From: Girardinichthys multiradiatus
Taxonomy: Eukaryota > Chordata > Actinopteri > Cyprinodontiformes > Goodeidae
Assembly: GCF_021462225.1 (NCBI RefSeq)
Contig: NC_061797.1
Span: 3,217,001 to 3,281,000, forward strand
Direction of reading: 5' to 3'
Length of the DNA: 64,000 nucleotides
Every line of letters begins with the position of its first letter. Positions within the stretch are counted from its first letter, which is position 1. This document shows positions 35,400 to 46,005 of this stretch, piece by piece. The notes under the pieces were generated by a model. It did not search any database. It was not told where the DNA came from and saw only the letters and a list, made by a program, of their open reading frames with translations. The position numbers and the translations under genes are program-made.

Positions 35400-35645
35400 T
35401 ACCAAAGTAGGCTGAAACATTTAAAAAAGAAACACACCATGCCCCCATATAAAGAAATTAAAGAACAGATGAGTAAGAAAATCACTGACATCTGTCATTC
35501 TGTGAGGATGGCGAAGCCATTTCTAAGGCTTTGGGACTTTACCAAACCACAATGAAAGCCATGATCCACAAATGGACAAATCACAGAACAGCGGTGAACG
35601 TTCAAAAGAGTGGCCGGCTGACAAAAATCACTTGAAGAGCACATT
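35400..35645 (+). pseudogene. Tc1-like transposase N-terminal relic
   Basis: Across frame breaks the plus strand gives TDICHSG, then TTMKAMIHKWTNHRTAVNVQ and KSGRLTKIT. This matches the T..IIRKWK..GTV.N..RSGRP.K.T helix-turn-helix linker of Tc1 transposases. It ends abruptly at about 35,645 with no catalytic domain. It is unrelated to the nearly intact pair that follows. Confidence 0.6.
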
Positions 35646-35979
35646 TATGGTGATAGCGTGATATCCTTGGTTTGCTTTGCTGCATTAGGACGTGGGTAAT
35701 GTCCCTTAACAGAACTCCAAATTCTGCTCTCTTCCTAAATTGGGATGATGTCTGACCCCCAGTTTATAACTTTCAGCTTAAGCACAACTGGTTTATGCAG
35801 TAGAAAAATTTTGCAAAGAGGAACAGGTCAAAAGTACCTTCCCTACAATATTGCCCTACTTTGTGTTGTGTAGTGGTTGTAACATGACAAAATGTGATAT
35901 GGGTAATTTATCATCACATGTTTTATTGCTTTAATGTGTTGCAGTACTATAAATACCATTGTCTTCTTTGCTTCCTGTA

Positions 35980-37580
35980 CAGGTCCTTCTCAAAATATTA
36001 GCATATTGTGATAAAGTTCATTATTTTCCATAATGTCATGATGAAAATTTAACATTCATATATTTTAGATTCATTGCACACTAACTGAAATATTTCAGGT
36101 CTTTTATTGTCTTAATACGGATGATTTTGGCATACAGCTCATGAAAACCCAAAATTCCTATCTCACAAAATTAGCATATCATTAAAAGGGTCTCTAAACG
36201 AGCTATGAACCTAATCATCTGAATCAACGAGTTAACTCTAAACACCTGCAAAAGATTCCTGAGGCCTTTAAAACTCCCATCCAGGGTTCATCACTCAAAA
36301 CCCCAATCATGGGTAAGACTGCCAACCTGACTGCTGTCCAGAAGGCCACTATTGACACCCTCAAGCAAGAGGGTAAAACACAGAAAGAAATTTCTGAACG
36401 AATAGGCTGTTCCCAGAGTGCTGTATCAAGGCACCTCAGTGGGAAGTCTGTGGGAAGGAAAAAGTGTGGCAGAAAACGCTGCACAACGAGAAGAGGTGAC
36501 CGGACCCTGAGGAAGATTGTGGAGAAGGGCCGATTCCAGACCTTGGGGGACCTGCGGAAGCAGTGGACTGAGTCTGGAGTAGAAACATCCAGAGCCACCG
36601 TGCACAGGCGTGTGCAGGAAATGGGCTACAGGTGCCGCATTCCCCAGGTCAAGCCACTTTTGAACCAGAAACAGCGGCAGAAGCGCCTGACCTGGGCTAC
36701 AGAGAAGCAGCACTGGACTGTTGCTCAGTGGTCCAAAGTACTTTTTTCGGATGAAAGCAAATTCTGCATGTCATTCGGAAATCAAGGTGCCAGAGTCTGG
36801 AGGAAGACTGGGGAGAAGGAAATGCCAAAATGCCAGAAGTCCAGTGTCAAGTACCCACAGTTTAGGGTGCCATGTCAGCTGCTGGTGTTGGTCCACTGTG
36901 TTTTATCAAGGGCAGGGTCAATGCAGCTAGCTATCAGGAGATTTTGGAGCACTTCATGCTTCCATCTGCTGAAATGCTTTATGGAGATGAAGATTTCATT
37001 TTTCAGCACGACCTGGCACCTGCTCACAGTGCCAAAACCACTGGTAAATGGTTTACTGACCATGGTATCACTGTGCTCAATTGGCCTGCCAACTCTCCTG
37101 ACCTGAACCCCATACAGAATCTGTGGGATATTGTGAAGAGAACGTTGAGAGACTCAAGACCCAACACTCTGGATGAGCTAAAGGCCGCCATCGAAGCATC
37201 CTGGGCCTCCATAAGACCTCAGCAGTGCCACAGGCTGATTGCCTCCATGCCACGCCGCATTGAAGCAGTCATTTCTGCAAAAGGATTTCCGACCAAGTAT
37301 TGAGTGCATAACTGTACATGATTATTTGAAAGTCGACGTTTTTTGTATTAAAAACACTTTTCTTTTATTGGTCGGATGAAATATGCTAATTTTGTGAGAT
37401 AGGAATTTTGGGTTTTCATGAGCTGTATGCCACAATCATCCGTATTAAGACAATAACAGACCTGAAATATTTCAGTTAGTGTGCAATGAATCTAAAACAT
37501 ATGAATGTTAAATTTTCATCATGACATTATGGAAAATAATGAACTTTATCAGAATATGCTAATATTTTGAGAAGGACCTG
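35980..37580 (+). mobile_element. Tc1-like element, copy 1 (1601 bp, defective)
   Basis: Terminal inverted repeats of about 213 bp begin CAGGTCCTTCTCAAAATATT at both ends, flanked by TA (35978-35979 and 37581-37582). It is the same family as 38306-39915 and nearly identical in sequence, but in the opposite orientation and 9 bp shorter overall. The ends look fully usable, so it could be moved by a transposase supplied from elsewhere. Confidence 0.96.
36309..37303 (+). pseudogene. Tc1 transposase, frameshifted and with catalytic Glu changed to Gln
   Basis: It starts ATGGGTAAGACTGCC (MGKTANLTAVQK) and follows the intact sister closely through FSDESKFCMSFGNQ. After KYPQ a 10-bp deletion, relative to the sister, removes most of SVMVWGA and shifts the frame. 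The C-terminal half is open in another frame from about 36,872 to the stop at 37,301-37,303. The third catalytic residue is changed: DLNPIQNLW, against DLNPIENLW in the sister, a single G-to-C change. Other differences are few (for example N6/D6 and M/K in SAEMLYGD). The protein would be dead even without the frame shift. Confidence 0.95.
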
Positions 37581-37649
37581 TATATTGGTTGACCAGCTCT
37601 AGATACTGTAAAAGATATTTCTGTCATAATATAATTTCCATGACTCAGG

Positions 37650-38300
37650 AAGTGACACAGCCATGAGGACAAAAACAGAGTTTTAACAGTTTATTTAGAA
37701 AACACGGGTTGAAATTAATCACAGCCTGGACTGGATCTGCCTGAGGGATCAGGATTGCCACTGAGGAAGGAGAGGAGAGAGGTTACTGAAGCTCCAGGAA
37801 GGAAATGGCAAATAGAGCAGAGAGGTTCTGAGGCTGACTTACAGATTATGATACTAGAGACTTGTTGGGGAGAAAAAGTCTTTTCCACGGTGGCTGAGGT
37901 TGGCAGAGAGTGAGGAATGGAGTGGTGAGATTCTTTAGTTCTCGCTGTGTGTTTCTTGGGTAGCTCCGCTGTTTTCAGGTAGGCAGTGTTGGAGAGTGGA
38001 CAGGCAGGTGAGCGAGAGTCAGATGTCCCCATGAGTAGGCTCTTGAGCAGCTGGGCTGTAGGTTAGAATGGAACGAAGATCCATGGCTGGATCAACAGGG
38101 CCTGGGTTCAGGTGCTCGTCTGAACATGACACGAAGAAACAGAAACCAGGAATCCAAAATTGTCTCCACAGAATCAGATCTGCAAGGCAGGGAAAAACAA
38201 GGAGATTAGAAAGGTTTCAGGAGACCTGCAGAGCTGCAGCTCACAGTCAGTTTACCATGCTGGTTAAGACAACAAGCTGATGCCCCCTTCCAGGTTCCAG
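37650..38300 (-). repeat. Spacer between the two Tc1 copies, LTR-like
   Basis: The text resembles the flanking parts of the 20.4 and 59.2 kb elements in style (TTTTAACAGTTTATTTAGAA, GGATCAACAGGGCCTGGG, ACAAGGAGATTAGAAAGG). An open minus-strand frame (37,715-38,032) has no recognised product. It could be part of an LTR or unique DNA. Its only firm property is that it separates the inverted Tc1 pair. Confidence 0.35.
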
Positions 38301-38305
38301 CTCTA

Positions 38306-39915
38306 CAGGTCCTTCTCAAAATATTAGCATATTGTGATAAAGTTCATTATTTTCCATAATATCATGATGAAAATTTAACATTCATATATTTTAGATTCAT
38401 TGCACACTAACTGAAATATTTCAGGTCTTTTATTGTCTTAATACGGATGATTGTGGCATACAGCTCATGAAAACCCAAAATTACTATCTCACAAAATTAG
38501 CATATTTCATCCGACCAATAAAAGAAAAGTGTTTTTAATACAAAAAACGTCAACCTTCAAATAATCATGTACAGTTATGCACTCAATACTTGGTCGGGAA
38601 TCCTTTTGCAGAAATGACTGCTTCAATGCGGCGTGGCATGGAGGCAATCAGCCTGTGGCACTGCTGAGGTCTTATGGAGGCCCAGGATGCTTCGATAGCG
38701 GCCTTTAGCTCATCCAGAGTGTTGGGTCTTGAGTCTCTCAACGTTCTCTTCACAATATCCCACAGATTCTCTATGGGGTTCAGGTCAGGAGAGTTGGCAG
38801 GCCAATTGAGCACAGTGATACCATGGTCAGTAAACCATTTACCAGTGGTTTTGGCACTGTGAGCAGGTGCCAGGTCGTGCTGAAAAATGAAATCTTCATC
38901 TCCATAAAGCTTTTCAGCAGATGGAAGCATGAAGTGCTCCAAAATCTCCTGATAGCTAGCTGCATTGACCCTGCCCTTGATAAAACACAGTGGACCAACA
39001 CCAGCAGCTGACACGGCACCCCAGACCATCACTGACTGTGGGTACTTGACACTGGACTTCTGGCATTTTGGCATTTCCTTCTCCCCAGTCTTCCTCCAGA
39101 CTCTGGCACCTTGATTTCCGAATGACATGCAGAATTTGCTTTCATCCGAAAAAAGTACTTTGGACCACTGAGCAACAGTCCAGTGCTGCTTCTCTGTAGC
39201 CCAGGTCAGGCGCTTCTGCCGCTGTTTCTGGTTCAAAAGTGGCTTGACCTGGGGAATGCAGCACCTGTAGCCCATTTCCTCTACACGCCTGTGCACGGTG
39301 GCTCTGGATGTTTCTACTCCAGACTCAGTCCACTGCTTCCGCAGGTCCCCCAAGGTCTGGAATCGGCCCTTCTCCACAATCTTCCTCAGGGTCCGGTCAC
39401 CTCTTCTCGTTGTGCAGCGTTTTCTGCCACACTTTTTCCTTCCCACAGACTTCCCACTGAGGTGCCTTGATACAGCACTCTGGGAACAGCCTATTCGTTC
39501 AGAAATTTCTTTCTGTGTCTTACCCTCTTGCTTGAGGGTGTCAATAGTGGCCTTCTGGACAGCAGTCAGGTCGGCAGTCTTACCCATGATTGGGGTTTTG
39601 AGTGATGAACCAGGCTGGGAGTTTTAAAGGCCTCAGGAATCTTTTGCAGGTGTTTAGAGTTAACTCGTTGATTCAGATGATTAGGTTCATAGCTCGTTTA
39701 GAGACCCTTTTAATGATATGCTAATTTTGTGAGATAGGAATTTTGGGTTTTCATGAGCTGTATGCCAAAATCATCCGTATTAAGACAATAAAAGACCTGA
39801 AATATTTCAGTTAGTGTGCAATGAATCTAAAATATATGAATGTTAAATTTTCATCATTACATTATGGAAAATAATGAACTTTATCACAATATGCTAATAT
39901 TTTGAGAAGGACCTG
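38306..39915 (-). mobile_element. Tc1-like element, copy 2 (1610 bp, apparently complete)
   Basis: Both ends carry the CAGGTCCTTCTCAAAATATT inverted repeat of about 213 bp, flanked by TA at 38304-38305 and 39916-39917. The single transposase gene is intact, so this copy has all parts expected of an autonomous element. Nothing in the sequence shows whether it is expressed. Confidence 0.97.
38583..39587 (-). CDS. Tc1/mariner transposase, intact, DD34E
   Basis: A 334-aa protein predicted to cut at both element ends and insert at TA in nuclear DNA. Residues about 1-110 form two helix-turn-helix domains (KEISERIGCSQSAVSRHL; ETSRATVHRRVEEMG) joined by a basic GRKKCGRKR linker, probably AT-hook-like and part of a nuclear localisation signal. 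The catalytic triad is D148 (FSDESKF), D238 (FQHDLAPAHS) and E273 (DLNPIENLW). The 34 residues between D238 and E273 give the Tc1-type DD34E spacing. It ends AVISAKGFPTKY, typical for the family. The ATG follows a good context and a short leader from the inverted repeat. There are no stops or shifts, and the length matches functional Tc1 enzymes. Activity is inferred, not shown. Confidence 0.95.
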   Translation of the reverse strand: MGKTADLTAVQKATIDTLKQEGKTQKEISERIGCSQSAVSRHLSGKSVGRKKCGRKRCTTRRGDRTLRKIVEKGRFQTLGDLRKQWTESGVETSRATVHRRVEEMGYRCCIPQVKPLLNQKQRQKRLTWATEKQHWTVAQWSKVLFSDESKFCMSFGNQGARVWRKTGEKEMPKCQKSSVKYPQSVMVWGAVSAAGVGPLCFIKGRVNAASYQEILEHFMLPSAEKLYGDEDFIFQHDLAPAHSAKTTGKWFTDHGITVLNWPANSPDLNPIENLWDIVKRTLRDSRPNTLDELKAAIEASWASIRPQQCHRLIASMPRRIEAVISAKGFPTKY

Positions 39916-39917
39916 TA

Positions 39918-41080
39918 TATAAAGCCCAGCCTATTACACTCAGATGAGGAACACCTGTGCTGCAGCACCTGTCAGTCACACCCTGAGCAGAGAGAAAAAA
40001 CACAGAACACACACAAAAACTGCACACAGCCACTGTGGATCTGACAATTTTAAAATAGGGCAAAGGGCTTCATCCCAGCTTTTGAAACAGTCACTAAGAA
40101 ATATAGTATACTGCAATCTAGGCATAGGCACGTCATGATCTGTGGTAACTAATTGTAAAAACCGTTTTAATCTACTCTTGTAAACTGTGCATTGCATATC
40201 TTAATCAGGCATGTATGAACCCACAGATATGGTCTGCATGCTTGTAATTCCTCAATAGGTGTTTGGTGCAGACCAAAGTTTAAAACGTCAAGATAGTGGG
40301 GGACCTATCTGTTCCAACTTGTTAATATGCTCAGCCCAGTTCAATGGAAAGCAAGCTGGTAGCTCAGGTATGATAAGTGAAACTACTGTGTCTGCTGAAA
40401 TGGAAGAGAAACACCTAATTTGTTATGTCATTGCTTTTATTTCTCTAGGTTTTGACTGCCAAAGTTATTTACTACTGAACCCAACCATATATTTGAATTA
40501 TACAGTTTCAAGTTTGGAATAATGTAATATGTAAAGACAATGGTAATATGCACTGAGAAACTCAAACCATGTACCAATTAGAACATTTTCCTGTCATAGT
40601 CTCTGTAAGGCTTTTAAAGAGCCACACCTGTTCTGTTGGTGCTGTTACACATCCTGGCTTGTGGGACTTGCGGGGGAGTAGTGTGGAATGAATGGTAATG
40701 CATACCAACACAATGAAAAAGATCAGGTAGTTGCCAGCAGGCTGTTAGCTTGAGAATGTGCCTCAGACAGCCCATTACCAAACAAAGTCCGAATTTCTTA
40801 GAAAAAGGTAAGCCATACCTGCCACTCAAAGTAGTTCCCCAATTTATTTGGCTGAAATACCACCAGTCACTTTCTGCCCTCTGGTTGGGTTAGATATCAT
40901 GCAGTATATGGTCAGTATATCACCCAAGCAGAAAGTTGTTTTGTGGCACAAGGTATTTCTATGCAGTTTTGGTATTTTCTACAACTCATGCTAAAATGCA
41001 TGCGCAAGAGCTCAGTGTGTGCAGGTATGCCCAACATTTTTCACAGCCCTGGCAAATGTATATGAACTCTTTTAATTTCA
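39918..41080. other. Unique non-coding sequence
   Basis: No gene recognised. An 87-codon frame at 40,259-40,522 has no family signature. Confidence 0.5.
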
Positions 41081-41084
41081 CCAA

Positions 41085-41292
41085 CATTTTTCTTCTGACT
41101 GGAAGTAATATGAACATTCTGAAATGGCCCAGACAGAGTCCCATCATGAGTATGATGGAGAATCTATGGAGGGAACTAAAGATTAGGGTAAAGACAAGGA
41201 CGCCTTCCAACCTCAAAGACATTGAGCTAATTGCAAAAGATTTATCATCTAAAATACCAGTGGAAACATCCAAAGCGCTGCTGAAGGGATGA
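41085..41292 (+). pseudogene. Tc1 transposase C-terminal relic
   Basis: Reads NILKWPRQSPIMSMMENLWR, then ELKIRVKTRTPSNLKDIELI and AKDLSSKIPVETSKALLKG. The family pattern is LEWP.QSPDLNPIENLWREL. The catalytic Glu is present but the DLNPI segment is altered to IMSMM. Neither element end nor the N-terminal part is visible. Confidence 0.75.
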
Positions 41293-41299
41293 GATTGGA

Positions 41300-41940
41300 G
41301 TTCACTGGTGAGTTGGGACTGTTTTGTCCTGGGGTGGCTCTGGTTTTCTGCCAGTTTGGGTCTTGGGCTGACCCCTCATATGCATCTTCTTAGGCACCCC
41401 ATCAAATGGGAGGGCTCTGGGGGGCCTTTGAATGTCTGTGGCTCTGATCTCCTCTGTGTCTGCCTCAACTCCTGGGGGTCAGGTCTGTGGCTCCTCACAT
41501 CCACTATTGAATATTTTTTAGATTGAAATTTATCGAGAAACCTTATGAACACAAGCGCACTCACACATACATCCACAAGTGTTTGGATTAGGGTGTTTAC
41601 ACAGATACACAGACATATCTTCGTTCTTTCTCACTTTCTGCAGATGTAGAAGCAGACTATTATGGTGTTATATTGTATTCTTTTTATCCTCTCTCCTCTC
41701 CCTTTTTACTTTTTTCCCCGACCTCTTTCCCTTTCTTTCTTCTTTGTTTCTGTTTTGTTCTCCATGTCCACTACGTTTGAAATAATCCCAAAGCAATTTC
41801 TAATGAAGATTTTTTATATATGTATGAATTGGAGCATTATAAAGAAACCTGTAATGCTCCACTTGTGAAAGTTAATCTGTTGGGCTTCTTCTTGGCACTC
41901 AGACAACAATTGTGAGTGCTACTCTGCCGGACAGAATGAG
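41300..41940 (+). repeat. Unclassified repeat, inverted relative to the 51.8-kb copy
   Basis: The order is GC-rich text (GTCTGTGGCTCTGATCTCCT, CTGTGGCTCCTCACATCC), CTGCAGATGTAGAAGCAG, a pyrimidine tract, then TCTGTTGGGCTTCTTCTTGG and CACTCAGACAACAATTGTGAG. The reverse complement of this order is found at 51,766-52,330, including the same final block. No reading frame of note. Confidence 0.7.
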
Positions 41941-42740
41941 AGAACAGCGAAAAGAGAACAGCGTAGGAACTGCCAGCATTGCACACCTTCCTGCCTGCTG
42001 GTCCAGGTAGCAGGTACCCATAAACACCTAAATATTGGTATTAATGGTATTTTAAGCACATGTAAAACTAAAAGGGTTGTTACATAAACCGTTTTTTCCT
42101 TTCTTAGCCAAAACCACTAATGCTAGCACCAGCAAAGTCACATATTTACATACGACTTATCGCCATTTTGTGAGAGTCAATAGACGCTCCATTCCGCCAT
42201 TTTAGTAGTTCATTACTCCATGTGATCGCTAGTTAAAAGTACCAGTGGCCGAGTAAAAAGATTATTAACTTCTAAAGTGGCAAATCATTCTTTAAAATAT
42301 TATTTAAATAAAATAATATTGTATTTACCTTCTGATCTTGCATTGTGACTGGTTGTTGACATGCTAATTGTTATACTTAATTAGTTTTAAAACTATAAAA
42401 TGTATGGATAAAATGTACCCAAAAGGTTCTGAACATTCTTAGAAAAAATATCAAGGCTCCCCAGTCCATATCTAAGGCCGGCTTGTTTGAAGGGGGGATT
42501 CTGAAGTCATTTTAGCCAGATTCAGAAAAAGCATGTGTTGATCTTAACCAACTATTATAGGTTTTTGCAGCTGAAAAGTTATTTGATGTCACATTAAGAA
42601 TAGTCACATCTTAAAACACAACCTGCAGATTTGTAAAACTTCTTCATAAAAGCCACTAAAGAAATAAAATGTGATAAGATATTGTCAAATTAATATACAT
42701 GTTTGCAGGCAACTATGTTAGGGGGCATTCTTGGGACAAA
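41941..42740. other. Unique AT-rich sequence
   Basis: Nothing recognisable. Confidence 0.5.
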
Positions 42741-42744
42741 GGAA

Positions 42745-43270
42745 AGGTGGGAGCAAGAAATGAATTTTGTGATTAATGATCAAGAGTGGGAGCTAGTCTG
42801 AGAAAATGGAAATAAACTAACTAACAGTTCAACATGGAAGGAATTTTGCTGGAAAGTGAATGTTAAATATTTCAGACCACGTTTATTATTTCCAAATTTG
42901 ATAAAACTAAAACAAATTTGTGCTTGAGACAATGTGGACAAGTTATAGATCACACATATCCAATGATTAAAACATTCAGGGAGGGAATTAGGGAGGACAT
43001 TTCAAACATTTTGCACATTTGTGTTGAGTGGAACCCCCTTGTCTTTGTCCTTGGAATGCCTCCAAGTAATTTGTTAAGTAAAAACTGTACCAGTTTGGGA
43101 TCCTTGTACTGGTAGCTAAAAAAAAAATTATCACTGTATTTTGGTATAAGCCTTCACTCCCCACAGTAAGTCAATGGAAAGAGCGAATTGTGAGGCTCTA
43201 TACTATGGAGAAAATAACAGCAAATATAACCTAACTATTGATTTATTTAAGAAAAGGTGGTACCCTTTTC
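42745..43270 (+). pseudogene. L1-type LINE ORF2 C-terminal relic
   Basis: Broken frames give RWEQEMNFVINDQEWELV, then TWKEFCWKVNVKYFRPR, CLRQCGQVIDHTYPM and SQWKERIVRLYTMEKITANI, ending DLFKKRWYPFL. This series of blocks (WE.EL.I.I...EW; C.RCG....H..W.C; W....EKI) is characteristic of the C-terminal third of L1-clade ORF2. Stops separate the blocks. A SINE fragment follows directly. Confidence 0.65.
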
Positions 43271-43284
43271 TGTAAAAACTTCTG

Positions 43285-43455
43285 TATGACTGAGTGTGTG
43301 CATGGTTGTTTGTGTGTTGCCCTGCGATGGACTGGGGACCTGTCCAGAGTGTACCCCGCCTCCCGCCCATAGACTGCTGGAGATAGGCACCAGCTTCCCC
43401 GTGACCAACTATGGAATAAGGGGTAGAAAATGACTGACTGACTGACTGACTGAAG
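43285..43455 (+). repeat. 3' half of the 13-kb SINE family
   Basis: Contains GTTGCCCTGCGATGGACTGG, GGACCTGTCCAGAGTGTACC and CCATAGACTGCTGGAGATAG, and ends in a (GACT)n run. The promoter head is missing. Confidence 0.78.
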
Positions 43456-43864
43456 GTGGTACCTGATAGCATATTTTGAACTGTCATCATAGCACTTTAG
43501 TATTTCTGTGATATTAATAAATGTACTTATAATTATTTAGACATATCTCATATGTAGTGTTGTTTTTATTCTTCCCTCTCATTCATAATTCATTTAGATT
43601 TATTAAGAGATCAGTTCACAGAGACGTTCACCTATGTTCCTGTTAATCTATCCTATTTTATTTTATGTTGTGTATCAAAAACAAAAAAGAGTAAAGTATT
43701 TATAGCTTCATCCGTTATGAAAGAAAACGGAAACATTATTGCTGTGATGCTTAAAAGAAAAATTATGGATGTCATCAGCCTTGTATAGACTTATCAGGGA
43801 CTAAACCCATCTACCAGTTAAAAAAATAAGTACCCACTTCCCCTTCTTCCCTTTGCTTTTCAGA

Positions 43865-44830
43865 CAGTCCATAACTCAACCACCTTTTCCAAACTTGACC
43901 TGAAAAATGTTTACCATGTTGTCCACATCGGAGATGGGGAAGAGTGGAAGCCCACCTTCAGAACTCCCTTAGGTCTCTTCAGGTATTTGGTTTATGCCCT
44001 TTGGGACAACCAATTACCCTGTGTCTTCAAATCTGTAGGGAACAATATCCTATGTGACTTTCTCAAGCATTTAAATTCTGTCTACTTCGATGACATCCTC
44101 ATCTTCTCAAAGTCCCCAGAGGAACACCTGAAACATGTTCTCTTCTAACGACGTCTTCTAACGACTGCCAGAAAAATGATTTTCAAAACAGAAATATTTG
44201 ACTTTCATGTTACCTTCCTTGGGTACATTCTAGAGCATTGGCAGGTGATGACGGGTCCAAAAAAGATTTAAACCATCCTTAACTAGCCCACTCCATCCAC
44301 CAAAAAACAACAGTGATTTCAATCAAGGATTTGCTATTTTCTACTGGAGGTTCATAAAAAACTACAGTCAAATCACAGCTATCCTGACATCAGTCATACC
44401 ATTGATCTGTTGGCCATCCTAGAATAAGGACATCAAGGAGTATGTTTCTGCTTGCCAGGTTTGTACTCGCAGCAAGGCTTGTAAACAAACCCCAGGTAGC
44501 CTACTCCAACCCTTGTCAATCCCTAAGCAAACTTGGTCGCACATAGCCCTAGATTTCGCTACCTGACTCGTGCGCAAAATCGGATATGCGCAAAACAGTC
44601 ATGTTTCCTTGGCTATCTGAATGTCTCCTTTTGAAGCATCCCTTGGGTTATCAACCACCTCTTTTCCTAGCTGATGAAGGAAAAATCTCTGTCACATCCA
44701 TCCATCATATGCTACGCAGTAAAAAGACCTGGTATAACACCACCGCCACCCTAAATTGGATTGCTGAGCATAATTGCCACCTAGCTAAACGAAAAAAAAC
44801 GACCAGATCCACAATACTTACCTGGCCACA
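43865..44830 (+). pseudogene. Ty3/Gypsy pol relic (reverse transcriptase and integrase pieces)
   Basis: 43,880-44,150 reads TTFSKLDLKNVYHVVHIGDG, then EEWKPTFRTPLGLFRYLVY and the catalytic YFDDILIFSKSPEEH, the Gypsy form of the RT active site. 44,450-44,560 reads SKACKQTPGSLLQPLSIPKQ, then TWSHIALDF, the start of the integrase core. 44,630-44,800 resembles the integrase C-terminal part (LGYQPPLFLADEGKISV, NCHLAKRKK). RNase H and much of integrase are deleted and frames are broken. A methyl-CpG-like transition load is evident from many substitutions. Confidence 0.82.
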
Positions 44831-44839
44831 GGTTTGGCT

Positions 44840-45185
44840 TTTGACTAGCTGGTCCAAAATGCTGCTGCCGGTCTGCTAACGGGAATAAGCAACATGAGCA
44901 CATTTCCCCCATATTGTCCTCCTTGCACAGGTTGCCTGTACTTTTTAGGATTCCTTTTAAGATTTTATTTTGGTTTTTAAATGTTTAAGCAGTCGGGTTC
45001 CCCCTTATCAAACAGAACGTCTGCACAAGCACATTTCAAAGAGAAGTTTGAGAGCAGAACCTCTGTTGCTTTTAGATGATCATGGGACTTATGTGACCTG
45101 AGGAGACAGAGCCTTTTCTGTTGCTCCCAAACTCTGAAAAAATCTTCCTCTTTACTGTAAGGATGGCTAATACCTTAAATGATTT
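44840..45185 (+). pseudogene. LINE ORF2 C-terminal relic
   Basis: Starts VQNAAAGLLTGI-like and continues through the CPPCTGCL (SLHWLP-equivalent) region and RAEPLLLLDDHG, then GDRAFSV and PKLWKN-like text. This is the QNAAARLLTG...HWLPV...RAFS.AAP.LWN order of L2/Rex-like LINEs. It directly follows the Gypsy relic, and both are badly decayed. Confidence 0.6.
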
Positions 45186-45189
45186 AAAC

Positions 45190-46005
45190 GTTGCGTTCTG
45201 ACCGAACGTGAATGACACGATGGGAGCAAGTGCTTTACATGTTAACCCTATGTAAAAGCAGGTTCAGGAGAGAAGCGACACCAAGGATGCCAAGGACGCG
45301 AAGTGAAACCCGTGAAGCGAAACCTACAAAGCAAGCTATGCGAACAGCACGATTCAGGGGAATGGAGCGAAGTAAAACCCAGGATGGACACGAAGCGAAT
45401 TTTGCTGGAGTTGAAAAGTCTAAACTTTTCTGTCAGTTTTCTGTCAAGTATTTAATTTTTAGATGCATATGTCAGCAAGGCTGATTTCTAGGTCGCCGAT
45501 CAGCCGTTATTACATAATTATTCAATACTTATGGCTACCATGCTACATTCTGTTGTCATATCAGCTCTTGTCTGGTGTATTTTGATGGTCCTCGTCCATA
45601 TGTTTAGGCATACAAATGTTTATTATATTTAGAAAATGTGGACAGTACAATTTGGCTGTTTATCTTTTGAGCTAAGATTTATTTATTCACTTAAGACACA
45701 TGAACAGACGTTCTGCAGCAGGGATACAGTGCCTGTCGTTGGTGTCCCAGAGGTTGATTCGTCACCCAGCGCAGGACAGCAGGTCCTCAACCTGGGTCCT
45801 GGATAGACGGAAGTACCGCTGAAAGCGACTGTCATCCAGACGCTGCTCCTGGAGTGGGTGGTAGTACACTCCAAATTGGTTCCGTTTTTGGTGAACCCAG
45901 GATCGTTGACACTGGCGCCGTTGTTCGGGGAGACACGTTGTCTCTCATTGGCCACGTGAATTGCTGGCGAAATGTCATGGTGCATTCAGACTGACCACGA
46001 TTTCA
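45190..46005 (-). mobile_element. PIF/Harbinger-derived remnant
   Basis: 45,190-45,420 has repeated GCGAA/GAAGCGA words and GATGGGAGCAAGTGC, as in fish Harbinger-type non-autonomous elements. 45,686-45,985 carries transposase code on the minus strand. The outer sequences (GCGTTCTGACCGA left; TGCATTCAGACTGACC right) may be degraded inverted ends. Boundaries and target duplication are not resolved. Confidence 0.5.
45686..45985 (-). pseudogene. PIF/Harbinger transposase N-terminal fragment
   Basis: In the relevant minus frame the sequence reads RRQCQRSWVHQKRNQFGVYY, then HPLQEQRLDDSRFQRYFRLS, RTQVEDLLSCAG-stop, then PAAERLFMCLK-stop. The WVH...R...G.Y..L..ELR.D...F..YFR.S...FD.LL order followed by P..RL...LR is the start of Harbinger (HARBI1-like) transposases. 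It has an in-frame TGA, and the DDE catalytic domain is missing. An overlapping 100-codon frame in another phase is only a shadow. Confidence 0.7.

Noticed and set aside
36224..39627. Antisense frames of 62-124 codons across the Tc1 transposases
   Set aside because: Mirror frames of the conserved transposase, duplicated in both copies because the DNA is duplicated.
45683..45985. 100-codon minus-strand frame as a new gene
   Set aside because: Another phase of the same DNA gives clear Harbinger transposase motifs; the open frame is its shadow.
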